Part shown: piece by piece, positions 25,001-41,935 of the stretch
Layout of the letters: every line of letters starts with the position of its first letter
How positions within the stretch are numbered: position 1 is the stretch's first letter
Assembly (NCBI RefSeq): GCF_022414535.1
Contig: NZ_JADWYM010000051.1
Location: 1 to 43,450 of the forward strand
Direction of reading: 5' to 3'
DNA: 43,450 nucleotides
DNA from: Streptomyces sp. MUM 2J
GTDB lineage: Bacteria; Actinomycetota; Actinomycetes; Streptomycetales; Streptomycetaceae
Notes under the pieces: model-generated
Told to the model about the DNA's origin: nothing
The model's input: the letters and a program-made list of their open reading frames with translations, nothing else
Database searches by the model: none
Translations under genes and position numbers: made by a program

Positions 25001-25309
25001 ATGCCACGCACCACGGCGCTCGACCCGACGTTCAGCGCGGCGGACGGCGCGGCCTTCACCAAGCGGCACCCTCGCGGCCGTCCGCGTCGCCGGCCTCCCC
25101 GTCCCGGACAGCACCGCGAGGCGTACGGCTGCCGTTCCGAGGCGGTCGAGCGGTGCCGGCGGGTGAGCCCGCCCCCGCAGCTGGGCGACGGGCTGCTGTC
25201 CAGCCCCGCGGACCTCCATGCGATCGAACCGAACCCGGGCGGCCGGAGGACCGTGTCCGCCCTCTTCCCGGGCCCGACCCCCACCGGCCGGCTCATCGCC
25301 CGGTCGTGA
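25001..25309 (+). pseudogene. Unrecognised 102-codon ORF, possibly a frameshifted remnant
   Basis: An ATG with GGAGG four bases upstream opens a 102-codon frame. The first 22 codons (MPRTTALDPTFSAADGAAFT) have the G/C-rich third positions of real Streptomyces genes. From about 25065 this frame becomes Arg/Pro-rich, while the +1 frame reads TLAAVRVAGLPVPDSTA with good codon character; near 25170 the original frame improves again (LGDGLLSSPADLHAIEP). This alternation suggests a decayed gene with indels. The last segment faintly recalls beta-lactamase-fold serine hydrolases, too weakly to name. It ends 24 bp before the dehydratase start. Confidence 0.35.
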
Positions 25310-25333
25310 CCAACCATCAGCAGGAGCGACGAA

Positions 25334-26383
25334 GTGGACCAGCTCACCTACGGCGACATCAAGACCGCCACCGACCGGATCGCCGGACGCGTCCGCCCCG
25401 TCACCCTGACCCCGGTCGACTCCGGCGCCATCCGCACCGTCCGCCGCGACCCCCTGGACGACCGGCCCGCCGGGACCTGCGAGGTGTGGCTGGCGCTGGA
25501 GTTCATGCAACACACCGGCAGCTTCAAGGCCCGCGGCGCGCAGAACTTCCTCCAAGCCCACCGCGCCGCCGGCACCCTGCCCGACGCCGGGGTGACCATC
25601 GCCTCCGGGGGCAACGCCGGTCTCGCGTGCGCGTGGGCCGCCCAGCAGCAGGGTGTGCGCGCCACGGTCTTCCTGCCCACCACCGCCCCGGAGGTGAAGG
25701 TGGCCCGGCTGCGCGGCCACGGCGCCGAGGTACGGCTGGTCGGCTCCGAGTACGCCGAGGCCCTGGCCGCCTGCGAGGAGTTCGTCGCGACCACCGGCGC
25801 GCTCGCCTCACACGCCTACGACCACCCGCTGATCGCCGCCGGGGCCGGCACGCTGCTGGAGGAGATCCACGCTCGGATCCCCGGCCTGGACACGGTGGTG
25901 GTCGCGGTCGGCGGCGGCGGCCTCTTCGCCGGCGTCGCCACCGCTGCCCAGCACCACGGCATCCGCACCGTGGCCGTGGAACCCGAGAACTGCCGCGCTC
26001 TGAACGCCGCGATCGAGGCCGGCCACCCGGTCGACGTCACCGTGGACTCGATCGCCGCCGACTCCCTCGGCGCCCGCCGCACCTCCGCCATGGCGCTGCA
26101 CGCCGCACGGCAGGACCGAGTCCACTCCGTCCTCGTGCCGGACGGCGAGATCGTCCGAGCCCGCCAGGCGCTGTGGGACCACCGCCGCGTCGCCGTCGAG
26201 CACGGCGCAGCCACCGCCCTGGCCGCGCTCGCCTCCCCCGACCGGCACGTCACCGACCAGGACCCGCCCACCCGCCCCACCGCACCGAGTCGCGGCTACC
26301 GGCCCGGCAGCGGCGAGAGGATCTGCGTGGTGCTGTGTGGCGCCAACACCGACGTCAGCACGCTCGTCCGGCCCGAGAACTGA
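25334..26383 (+). CDS. Threonine/serine dehydratase-like PLP enzyme
   Basis: A 349-residue fold-type II PLP protein. Lys65 in TGSFKARGAQN is the Schiff-base lysine, ASGGNAGLACAWA is the substrate loop, and VAVGGGGLFAG the phosphate loop. There is no ACT regulatory domain, as in catabolic threonine deaminase or serine/threonine dehydratase. It would convert L-Thr to 2-oxobutanoate (or Ser to pyruvate). The GTG start has AGGAG 7 bases upstream. A role in supplying the downstream NRPS is possible but weakened by a strong terminator between them and by the divergent TetR gene, which suggests separate control. Confidence 0.88.
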   Translation: MDQLTYGDIKTATDRIAGRVRPVTLTPVDSGAIRTVRRDPLDDRPAGTCEVWLALEFMQHTGSFKARGAQNFLQAHRAAGTLPDAGVTIASGGNAGLACAWAAQQQGVRATVFLPTTAPEVKVARLRGHGAEVRLVGSEYAEALAACEEFVATTGALASHAYDHPLIAAGAGTLLEEIHARIPGLDTVVVAVGGGGLFAGVATAAQHHGIRTVAVEPENCRALNAAIEAGHPVDVTVDSIAADSLGARRTSAMALHAARQDRVHSVLVPDGEIVRARQALWDHRRVAVEHGAATALAALASPDRHVTDQDPPTRPTAPSRGYRPGSGERICVVLCGANTDVSTLVRPEN

Positions 26384-26392
26384 CCGCACCGC

Positions 26393-26438
26393 CCGGAGGG
26401 GGCGGTCGGGCGCCCATCCGCCCGGCTGCCCCCTCCGG
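26393..26438 (+). terminator. Strong hairpin terminator after the dehydratase gene
   Basis: An outer perfect 11-bp stem, CCGGAGGGGGC with GCCCCCTCCGG, encloses an inner 6-bp stem CGGGCG/CGCCCG. It starts 9 bases after the stop codon, and separates this transcription unit from the NRPS genes. Confidence 0.85.
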
Positions 26439-26972
26439 CGTTCAGCGGGTGCCGTCGGGCCGAACCCAGCCGTACCTGCCTGACAACCCGCCCGTATCTG
26501 TCGGACACGGGCTGCTGGGGCACCTTCCCGCACCTGCCCCACACTCGATGTCCGCCCGGGACGACGCGCGAAGGAGGCGAGGCGGTCCGCCCGCTGCGGT
26601 CAGGCGGGGGTGCGCCGCCCGAAGTCGCCGAACAGCTGGAGCAGGTGCGGATCGACCGCACGAGGGTGAACGTGATCGTGGCCGATGACGCGTACCGGCA
26701 GCCGATCGGGCGGCCGTATCCGGCCGGGGATCGCCACGGCCAGCCGCAGTGTGGCGGGCCTGGTGGTGACGCCGGAGGCGCCGTCCGCGGCCTCGGCCGG
26801 GCTGCGCCGGGCGCACAGGGTGACGGTGTTCGTCCAGTGCGGCGGGACCACGGTGCCCGCCCGCCTCCCACCGGAACGGCAGCCCGGTCTGCCGGTGGTG
26901 CTGCGTCTTCTTCCCTATGGGGCGCGCCCAGCCGACGGCAGTCTGCTGCAAAACACGGCTGGGAGGCTCACA
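26439..26972. other. Leader/promoter region of the NRPS operon
   Basis: These 534 bp hold no gene I can support. The NRPS reading frame stays open back to 26685, but the codons before GTG 26973 lack family similarity and that GTG has the ribosome site. An 83-codon minus-strand frame (26600-26851) looks moderately protein-like but matches nothing I know and has no ribosome site. The NRPS promoter must lie here; no regulator gene or clear operator was found. Confidence 0.45.
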
Positions 26973-29900
26973 GTGACAACAGGCCCGGCCCCTGACGGGG
27001 CACCGAACGACGTGGACGTGCGCACCGCATCCTTCGCGCAGCGCCGGCTGTGGTTCCTGGACCAGCTGGCCGGTTCCTCCACCGGATCGATGCTCCCGCT
27101 GGCGCTGCGGCTACGTGGCCGCCTGGACACCGCCCGCCTGGAACGGTCGCTGTCCGCGATCGTGGCCCGGCACGAGGTCCTGCGCACCCGGTTCACGGCC
27201 GTCGACGGCGAGCCGGTACCGGTCGTGGACCCACCGGCACCGGTGATGCTCGAACACACCGACGTGACCGGCCCCGCCGACCTGTTCGAGCGCTGCCTGG
27301 GCCGCCCCGTGGACCTGTCCGCGCAGCATCCGATCCGGGCGACACTGGCCCGGGTGGCGCCCGACGAGCACGTCCTCCTCGTCGAGGTGCACCACATCGC
27401 GGTGGACGGCTGGTCGTGGGGAGTCCTGCTGGACGAACTCGCCGCGGGCTACCGCGGCGAACCGGTCGCCCCACCCGCCGTGCAGTACGCCGACCTCGCC
27501 CGCGCGCAGAGCGAACGCCTCTCGGGCGAGCGCCTGGAGCGCCTGCTCGCCCACTGGCGGGACCGGCTCGACGGGCTCGGCCCGCTCGACCTGCCCACCG
27601 ACCGGCCGCGTCCCCGCCTCTGGGACGGATCGGGCGACGTCCTCCGCTTCGATCTGCCCGCCGACCTGGTCGCCGCCGTCGACACCCTGGCCCGTTCCCG
27701 GCGCGCCACCCGCTACATGGTGCTGCTCACCGCCTACCAGGCGCTCCTCGCCCACTGGTCCGGCCGTACCGACGTCGCCGTGTGCAGCACGCTCGCCGAC
27801 CGCGTCCAGCGCGGATCCGACGCGCTGATCGGCCCGCTCGTCAACACCGTCGTGCTGCGCACGGACCTGTCCGGCGGGCCCGGCTTCGCCACGCTGCTGG
27901 ACCGGGTCCGTGGCCGGGTCCCGGCCGACCTCGCGCACGCGGAGGCCCCCTTCGACCTCGTCGTCGGGGCGCTCGGCGGCTCCCGCGACCTGTCCCGGCA
28001 TCCCCTCGCCCAGGCGTCGTTCACCCTGCTCAACACCCCGATCCGGCCGATCCGGATGACCGGCCTGGACGTGACCCTCGTCGAGCCGCCGCTCACCGAG
28101 ACCCCGCTGGACGTCTTCCTGGACCTGACCCTGCGCACCGACGGCAGCATCGCCGCAGTCCTGCAGTACGCCACCGCCCTGTTCGACCCGGGCACGATGC
28201 GCGCGTTCGCCCGGGCCTACCCGGCACTGCTGCACGCCGTCCTGGCGGACCCCGACACACCCGTGCAGGAACTGGCCCGTGCGCTGCCCACCGGACCCGG
28301 GGCGCCGGCCCGCCCCCGCCCGGAGTGGCACCGGGCAGCCGACCGGCCCTCCGGGCCGCCGCCCCCGGTCGTCTACTCCGGGCCGCCCGACGCGACCGCC
28401 CTGCGCTGCGGCGGGCAGAGCGTCACCTACGGCGAACTCGATGCCCTGACCGGGGGTCTCGCAGTGGCGCTCGGGACGGCCGGAGTCACCACGGGCAGCC
28501 CGGTGGGCGTCCTGCTGCGCCGCGGCACCTGGTCGGTCGCCGCCATCGAGGGAGTCTGGCGGGCCGGCGGCTCCTACGTTCCGCTTGATCCCGAACTGCC
28601 CGCCGAGCGGCTGAGGTTCATGGCGGAGGAGGCCCGGCTCGCCTGCGTGGTCACCGAACCGGCGACCGCCGCCACCGCGACCGGCCTCGCCCCCGTCACG
28701 GTCGACGTCACCGGTGTCACCCCGGACGCGGACGGCCCCCGCCACCGGCCCCACCCCCGCGAACTCGCCCACGTCATCTTCACCTCCGGGTCCACCGGCC
28801 GGCCCAAGGCGGTGGGCGTGGAACACGCCGCGCTCGCCTCCCACGTGGCCGCCGTCCGGCAGCGGCTCGGCATCACCGCCGCCGACCGGGTGCTCGCCTT
28901 CGCCTCCTTCTCCTTCGACGCCTCCCTGGACCAGGTGCTGCCCGCCCTCACCACCGGCGCCACCGTCGTCCTGCGCCCCGACGAGCCCTGGCTGCCCACC
29001 CGGGTCCCCGAGATCGTCCGGCGGCACGAACTGACCGTCGTCAATGTGCCGCCCACCTACTGGTCGGAACTGACGCTCTCCCTCGACCGGAGGCAGGCCG
29101 CGGCCCTCGCCTCGCTGCGGCTGCTGGTCCTGGGCGGCGAGGCCGTGCCGCCCGACACCCTCGCCGCCTGGCGCGCCGCGGTGCCCTGGGCGCGGGTGTG
29201 CAACGCCTACGGCCCGACCGAGACCACCGTCACCGCCACCACCTACGACGCCGACGAGCCCCCCGCGGGCAGCGTGCCCATCGGCCGGCCCCTGGGGGAC
29301 CGGCGGGTGTACGTGGCCGACGCCGACGGCGAACCGGTCCCGGTCGGGGTCTGCGGCGAACTCCTCATCGGCGGCACGGAAGTGGCCCGCGGCTACCTGA
29401 ACCGGCCGGCGCTGACCGCCGAACGCTTCGTGCCCGACCCCTACGGGCCGCCCGGCGCCCGCCTGTACCGCACCGGGGACCTCGTGCGCTGGCAGCCCGG
29501 CGGCGACCTGGAGTTCGTGGGCCGCCACGACGACCAGGTGAAGATCCGCGGCTTCCGGATCGAACTCGGCGAGATCGAGACCGTGCTGCGCGCCTGCCCG
29601 CTCGTCGCCGCCGCGGCCTGCCGCCCCGACCACGCCACCGGACGCAGCCTGGTCGGCTACGTCGTACCGGCGGCGGACGCGCCCGGCGCGCCGGACCCGG
29701 CACAGCTGCGCGCCTGGTGCGCGCGCCATCTGCCGCACTACGCCGTGCCCTCCGACTTCGCCGTCCTGGACGCGCTGCCGGTCGGCGTCTCCGGCAAGCT
29801 CGACCGATCCGCCCTGCCCGACCCGGTCCGCACCCGCCCCGCGGGCGTCGCCGGCGACGCCGCCCCGCGCGACGAGACGGAGCGGATCGTCGCCGAGGTG

Positions 29901-32900
29901 TGGGCCGACGTCCTGGGCCTGGACCGGATCGGCATCGACGACAGCTTCTTCGACCTCGGCGGGCACTCGCTGCTCGCCACCATGGCGGTCTCCAGGATCG
30001 CCCAGCGGCTGGGCCGGGACATCGAACTGCGCACCGTGTTCGAGCACCCCACCGTCCGGGGCTTCGCCCCCCGTGTGAGCGCCGCTCGCTCCTTCGGGGC
30101 CACCGAGGTGCTGCCCGTCGACCGCGACCGGCCGCTGCCGCTGTCGTTCGCCCAGGAACGCCTGTGGTTCCTGGACCGCACCTCCGACCGGGGCGACTCC
30201 TACCTGCTGTGGTACTGCTGGCGGGCACGCGGAGGCCTGGACCGCACCGCCTGGCAGCAGGCACTGGACGACCTGGTGGAGCGGCACGAGGTGCTGCGCA
30301 CGGCGCTGGTGGAGTCCGACGGCCGCCCCGTGCAGCAGGTGTGCGACCCGATGACGGTCCCGCTCCACTGGGCGCCCGCCCCCGGCGCCCCGGACGGTGA
30401 GTCCCGCCTGGAGGCGGTCCGCAGGGCCGCCGCCGCCCATGCCACGCGCCGCTTCGACCTCGCCCGGCCACCCCTGCTGCGGGCCGGTGTGTGGGAGCTG
30501 GCCGACGACGACCACGTCGTCCTCCTCGCCCTCCACCACGCCGTGACCGACGGCTGGTCCAAGGGCGTCCTGCTGGACGAACTCGCCCGGCACTACGCGG
30601 CGCGCAGGACCGGCCGGAGCGCGCAGCTGTCCCCGTTGCCCGTCCAGTACGCCGACTACGCCGTCTGGCAACGCGACCGCGCCGACAGCGGGGCTCTCGA
30701 ACCCCAACTGGCCTACTGGGAGCAGACCCTGGACGGCGCCCCCGTGCTGGAGCTGCCCACGGACCGGCCGCGCCCGGCCGTGTTCACCGGCCGGGGCGGC
30801 GCCGTCGAGGTCGACCTGCCCACGCACCTCGTGGAACGCGTGGACGCCTGCGCCCGCGAACACGGCGCCAGCCGCTTCATGGTGCTGCTGGCCGCCGCCC
30901 AGGCGGTCCTCGCCCGCTGGACGGGACAGCACGACGTGTCGGTGGGTACGCCCGTCGCCGGGCGCGGCCGACTCGAACTGGAGCCGCTCGTGGGCTTCTT
31001 CGTCAACACGGTGGTGCTGCGCACGGACCTGTCCGGACGCCCGACCTTCGCCGCCCTCGTGGACCGGGTCCGGGAGACCGTCCTGGGCGCGTTCGACCAC
31101 CAGGAGGTGCCGTTCGAGCGGGTGGTGGAGCGACTGCGCCCGGAACGCGACCTGTCCCGCAACCCCCTGTTCCAGGTCATGGTCGACGTCCAGGACGCCT
31201 CGACGGGCGGCACCGGCCTGCCGGGACCGGACGCGGGGGACTTCACGCTGCCCTGGGGGTCGGCCAAGTTCGACCTCACCGCCACGTACGTGGTCCGCCC
31301 GGACCGGTTCGCCCTCAACGTCGAGTACGCCGCCGACCTGTTCGACCCGGCCACCGCCACGCGCTTCGCCCACCACGTCGGCCGGATGCTGGAGGCCCTC
31401 CTCGCCGGCCCCGGAACCCCCGTCGACACGGCCTCCCTGCTCACGGCCGACGAGCGTGAGCGGCTTGTGGCCGCGGCCGGGACGGACGCCGCACCCGCGC
31501 CGCGGTTCCGCGTCGCGGGCGACGCGGACGCACCCGCCGTCGTCTGCGAGGGCACCACCCTCGACCACGGGCGCCTGGACGCCCTGGCCGGCGGGCTCGC
31601 CGCGGCCCTGGCCGCCGCGGGCGTGCGCGCGGACGACGCCGTGGGGGTGTGCGTGGGCCGGGGCGTGTGGTCCGTCGCCGCGATGCTCGCCGTGTGGCGG
31701 TCGGGCGGCGTGTACGTGCCGCTCGATCCCCGGCTGCCCGCCGAACGGCTGCGCCACATGCTGCGGGAGGCCGGAGTACGGCACGTGGTGTCCGACGCGG
31801 GCACCCGGGACACCGTGACGGCGCTCGGAGTCGCCTCGACCGACGTCCGCGACGTCCGGCCCGACCACGACGGCCCCCGCCACACGCCCGACCCCGACTC
31901 CCTCGCCTACGTCATCTTCACCTCCGGCTCCACCGGCCTGCCCAAGGCGGTCGGTGTCGAGCACCACGCGCTGGACGCCCATGTGGCCACCGCCCGCGAG
32001 AAGTTCGCGCTCACCGTGCACGACCGGGTGCTCACCTTCGCCTCGACCTCGTTCGACGCCTCCCTGGAGCAGATCCTCCCGGCGCTCGCCACCGGGGCGA
32101 CGGTCGTGGTCCGCCCGGACGAGATATGGACCCCCGAACAGCTCGCCGCCCGCGTCGCCGAGGAGCGGGTGACCGTCATGGAACTCACCCCCTCCTACTG
32201 GGCGGAACTCGTCGCTCGCCTGGACGTCCTGGCGCCCCACCTCGCCTCCTTGCGGCTGCTGGTCACGGGAGGGGAGGCACTGCCCGCCGACCCGCTGGAG
32301 CGCTGGTTCGCCCACCTGCCCTCGGTCCCCGTGATCAACACCTATGGGCCGACCGAGGCCGTGATCTCCGCCACCGCGCACACCGTCGACACCCTCCCGC
32401 GCGGCCGGGTACCCATCGGCCGTGCGCTCGGCAGCCGCCGCTCCTACGTCGTCGACGCCCTGGGCGAGCCGGTACCGGACGGACTGCCCGGTGAACTCCT
32501 CGTCGGCGGTGCCGAGCTGGCGCGCGGATACCTGGGACGCCCCGCGCTGACCGCCGAGCGGTTCGTGCCCGACGGCTTCGGCCGACCCGGCGGGCGCCTC
32601 TACCGCACCGGTGACGTCGTACGCCGACTTCCCTCGGGCGAGCTGGAGTTCCTCGGCCGCAACGACGACCAGGTCAAGATCCGCGGATTCCGCGTCGAAC
32701 CCGCCGAGGCCGAGGCGGTGCTGCGCCGCCACCCCGGTGTCACGGGCGCGGCCGTGGTCGTCCGTACCCTGCACGGCGAAGCCGCCCTGGTGGGATACAC
32801 CGCGGGCAGCGGACTGTCGGAGGAGTCCCTGGACACGCACTGCCGGGCGCACCTGCCGCACTACCTGGTCCCCTCGGCGTTCGTCCTGCTCGACTCCCTG

Positions 32901-33266
32901 CCGCTGACCGTGCAGGGCAAGCTGGACACCGCTGCCCTGCCCGAGCCCGCCGCCCGCGCCCCGCACGCCTTCGTGGCGCCGCGCACCCCCGCCGAGACGG
33001 TCGTCGCGCAGATCTGGTGCGAGGTGCTCGACCTGCCCCGGGCGGGCGTCCACGACGACTTCTTCGCCCTGGGCGGTCACTCCCTGCGCGCGGTGGCGGT
33101 CGCCTCCCGCCTGCGCACCGCGTTCGACTGCCCGCTCGCGGTCCGCGACCTCTTCGAGCACCCCACCGTGGAGCGGCTGGCCGCCGAGGTGGAGCGCAGG
33201 CTGCTGGAGCTGATCTCCCGGATGAGCGACGACGACATCGACCTGTCGCTCACCGCCGACCTCTGA
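26973..33266 (+). CDS. Nonribosomal peptide synthetase, two modules (C-A-T-C-A-T)
   Basis: A 2097-residue NRPS starting at GTG 26973 (GGGAGG 6 bases upstream). Domains: C1 about 14-430 with HHIAVDG (140-146); A1 about 455-930 with TSGSTGRPK at 604; T1 with GGHSL, pantetheine Ser999; C2 about 1050-1490 with HHAVTDG (1188-1194); A2 about 1510-1965 with TSGSTGLPK at 1650; T2 with Ser2037. Reading the pocket by eye gives DADNVGAVT for A1 (from D649) and DAEEVGTIS for A2 (from D1695). Neither is a code I recognise; the acidic residues in A2 hint at a basic side chain. A leading C domain implies N-capping or an upstream partner. No epimerase. The acidic C-terminus may dock to the next NRPS. Confidence 0.95.
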   Translation: MTTGPAPDGAPNDVDVRTASFAQRRLWFLDQLAGSSTGSMLPLALRLRGRLDTARLERSLSAIVARHEVLRTRFTAVDGEPVPVVDPPAPVMLEHTDVTGPADLFERCLGRPVDLSAQHPIRATLARVAPDEHVLLVEVHHIAVDGWSWGVLLDELAAGYRGEPVAPPAVQYADLARAQSERLSGERLERLLAHWRDRLDGLGPLDLPTDRPRPRLWDGSGDVLRFDLPADLVAAVDTLARSRRATRYMVLLTAYQALLAHWSGRTDVAVCSTLADRVQRGSDALIGPLVNTVVLRTDLSGGPGFATLLDRVRGRVPADLAHAEAPFDLVVGALGGSRDLSRHPLAQASFTLLNTPIRPIRMTGLDVTLVEPPLTETPLDVFLDLTLRTDGSIAAVLQYATALFDPGTMRAFARAYPALLHAVLADPDTPVQELARALPTGPGAPARPRPEWHRAADRPSGPPPPVVYSGPPDATALRCGGQSVTYGELDALTGGLAVALGTAGVTTGSPVGVLLRRGTWSVAAIEGVWRAGGSYVPLDPELPAERLRFMAEEARLACVVTEPATAATATGLAPVTVDVTGVTPDADGPRHRPHPRELAHVIFTSGSTGRPKAVGVEHAALASHVAAVRQRLGITAADRVLAFASFSFDASLDQVLPALTTGATVVLRPDEPWLPTRVPEIVRRHELTVVNVPPTYWSELTLSLDRRQAAALASLRLLVLGGEAVPPDTLAAWRAAVPWARVCNAYGPTETTVTATTYDADEPPAGSVPIGRPLGDRRVYVADADGEPVPVGVCGELLIGGTEVARGYLNRPALTAERFVPDPYGPPGARLYRTGDLVRWQPGGDLEFVGRHDDQVKIRGFRIELGEIETVLRACPLVAAAACRPDHATGRSLVGYVVPAADAPGAPDPAQLRAWCARHLPHYAVPSDFAVLDALPVGVSGKLDRSALPDPVRTRPAGVAGDAAPRDETERIVAEVWADVLGLDRIGIDDSFFDLGGHSLLATMAVSRIAQRLGRDIELRTVFEHPTVRGFAPRVSAARSFGATEVLPVDRDRPLPLSFAQERLWFLDRTSDRGDSYLLWYCWRARGGLDRTAWQQALDDLVERHEVLRTALVESDGRPVQQVCDPMTVPLHWAPAPGAPDGESRLEAVRRAAAAHATRRFDLARPPLLRAGVWELADDDHVVLLALHHAVTDGWSKGVLLDELARHYAARRTGRSAQLSPLPVQYADYAVWQRDRADSGALEPQLAYWEQTLDGAPVLELPTDRPRPAVFTGRGGAVEVDLPTHLVERVDACAREHGASRFMVLLAAAQAVLARWTGQHDVSVGTPVAGRGRLELEPLVGFFVNTVVLRTDLSGRPTFAALVDRVRETVLGAFDHQEVPFERVVERLRPERDLSRNPLFQVMVDVQDASTGGTGLPGPDAGDFTLPWGSAKFDLTATYVVRPDRFALNVEYAADLFDPATATRFAHHVGRMLEALLAGPGTPVDTASLLTADERERLVAAAGTDAAPAPRFRVAGDADAPAVVCEGTTLDHGRLDALAGGLAAALAAAGVRADDAVGVCVGRGVWSVAAMLAVWRSGGVYVPLDPRLPAERLRHMLREAGVRHVVSDAGTRDTVTALGVASTDVRDVRPDHDGPRHTPDPDSLAYVIFTSGSTGLPKAVGVEHHALDAHVATAREKFALTVHDRVLTFASTSFDASLEQILPALATGATVVVRPDEIWTPEQLAARVAEERVTVMELTPSYWAELVARLDVLAPHLASLRLLVTGGEALPADPLERWFAHLPSVPVINTYGPTEAVISATAHTVDTLPRGRVPIGRALGSRRSYVVDALGEPVPDGLPGELLVGGAELARGYLGRPALTAERFVPDGFGRPGGRLYRTGDVVRRLPSGELEFLGRNDDQVKIRGFRVEPAEAEAVLRRHPGVTGAAVVVRTLHGEAALVGYTAGSGLSEESLDTHCRAHLPHYLVPSAFVLLDSLPLTVQGKLDTAALPEPAARAPHAFVAPRTPAETVVAQIWCEVLDLPRAGVHDDFFALGGHSLRAVAVASRLRTAFDCPLAVRDLFEHPTVERLAAEVERRLLELISRMSDDDIDLSLTADL

Positions 33267-33323
33267 GGGCGCCACCACCCCCGCCCCGCCCCCTCACCCC
33301 CGTTCTGAGATCGGAGTGCCCTC

Positions 33324-40576
<7,253 letters not shown>

Positions 40577-40580
<4 letters not shown>

Positions 40581-41896
40581 CCACTGCCGCCCCCACGACC
40601 ACCGCCGGACGCGTCCCCTCCACCGCACCGCGGCCGTCCACCGCACGGGACCCCCGCGCCGCCGCCCCGGACCCCGCCGCCCCGGCCTTCACCGAGCGGT
40701 ACCTGCTCTCGCCGGACATGGTCGCCGACCCCTACGGGCACCTCGACGCCCTGCGCGCGCACGCGCCGGTGCACTGGAGCCCCATGCACCACGCGTGGCT
40801 CGTCACCGGATACGACCAGGTGATGCGGTGCCTGCGCGACCCGGCGGTCTCCGCCGACCGGGTGCGGCCCCTGATGGACGCCGTACCGCAGGGCGCCCGC
40901 GCGGACGCCGAACGGGCCTTCGGGATCCTGTCCCGCTGGATGGTCTTCAACGACCCGCCACAGCACCGCAGACTGCGCCAGGTCTTCCAGGAGGCGTTCG
41001 CCGCACGGGCGGTGGCCCGCTACCGCACCTTCACGCAGAAGGCCACCCGCGCGGTCCTGGCCCGCTCGGCGGCCCCCGGCCGCACCGGCGACCTCATGGC
41101 CGACGTGGCCAAGCCCCTGCCCGCGCTGGTCTTCGCCCGCTGGCTCGGCATCCCGCGCACCGACGCCCCCTCCTTCTGGTACTGGAACGCCCGCGTCGCC
41201 GACCTCGTCCTCGGCACCGCCCAGGAGGAGAGCGAGTACCGGGCCTCCCTGCAGGCACTCGTGAGCCTGGAGGACTACCTCGCCGACCTCGTCGGCCGGC
41301 GCCGGGCCGAGCCCGCCGACGACCTGATCAGCCAGGTCCTCGGCGAGGGCCGGGTGGGGGAGTCGGTCACCGCCGAGGAGTTCGTCGGCATGCTCACCCA
41401 GATGGCGTTCGCCGGCGGAGAGACCACCAGCAACCTCATCGCCAACACCGTCCTGGCCCTGCACACCCGCCCCGACGCGCTCGCCGCCGTCCGCGAGGAC
41501 CCGGAACTGGCCCAGGGTGCGGTGGAGGAGACGCTGCGCCTGGACGGCCCGTCGAAGATGTCGATCCGCACCGCCGCCCGCGACCTCGACCTGGACGGCC
41601 GCACCGTGCGCGCCGGAGACCGGATCTTCCTGGTCACCGCCGCCGCCAACCGCGACCCCGCCCGCTTCCCGGACCCCGGCCGGTTCGACGTCCGCCGCAC
41701 CGGCGCCACCCACCTCGGCTTCGGCTTCGGCGCCCACTTCTGCATCGGCGCCGCCCTGGCCCGCCTGGTCGCCGTGGCGGCCGTCAGGACCCTGGTCCGC
41801 GACCACCCGGACCTCGCCCTGGCCGACGGCGCCCGGCTCACCTGGCAGCCCTCGCTCCTCAACCGCAGCCTCACCGCCCTGCCCGTCCGCTACTGA
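40577..41896 (+). CDS. Cytochrome P450 (NRPS tailoring)
   Basis: A 439-residue soluble bacterial P450. The I-helix motif is AGGETT (279-284), with the acid-Thr pair for O2 activation; the K-helix ETLR lies before the meander; and the haem loop FGFGAHFCIG has the thiolate Cys389. The N-terminal 40 residues are Thr/Ala/Pro-rich and extra. ATG overlaps the NRPS stop (ATGA), so it is translationally coupled and belongs to the pathway. It could hydroxylate a carrier-bound residue or the released peptide, or cross-link it. No ferredoxin gene is adjacent, so electrons must come from elsewhere. Confidence 0.93.
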
Positions 41897-41935
41897 CCGG
41901 ACCTCCGCGCACGTCCGCACGACGAAAGGCACACC

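Noticed and set aside
26685..26972. N-terminal 96-codon extension of NRPS-1
   Set aside because: The extension shows no NRPS similarity, and GTG 26973 has an ideal GGGAGG site directly before the first condensation domain.
27111..33278. A 2055-codon open frame on the minus strand opposite NRPS-1, and similar long frames opposite NRPS-2 and dxs
   Set aside because: They are frame shadows caused by very high third-position GC. They have no domain pattern, and the plus-strand frame has complete NRPS motifs.
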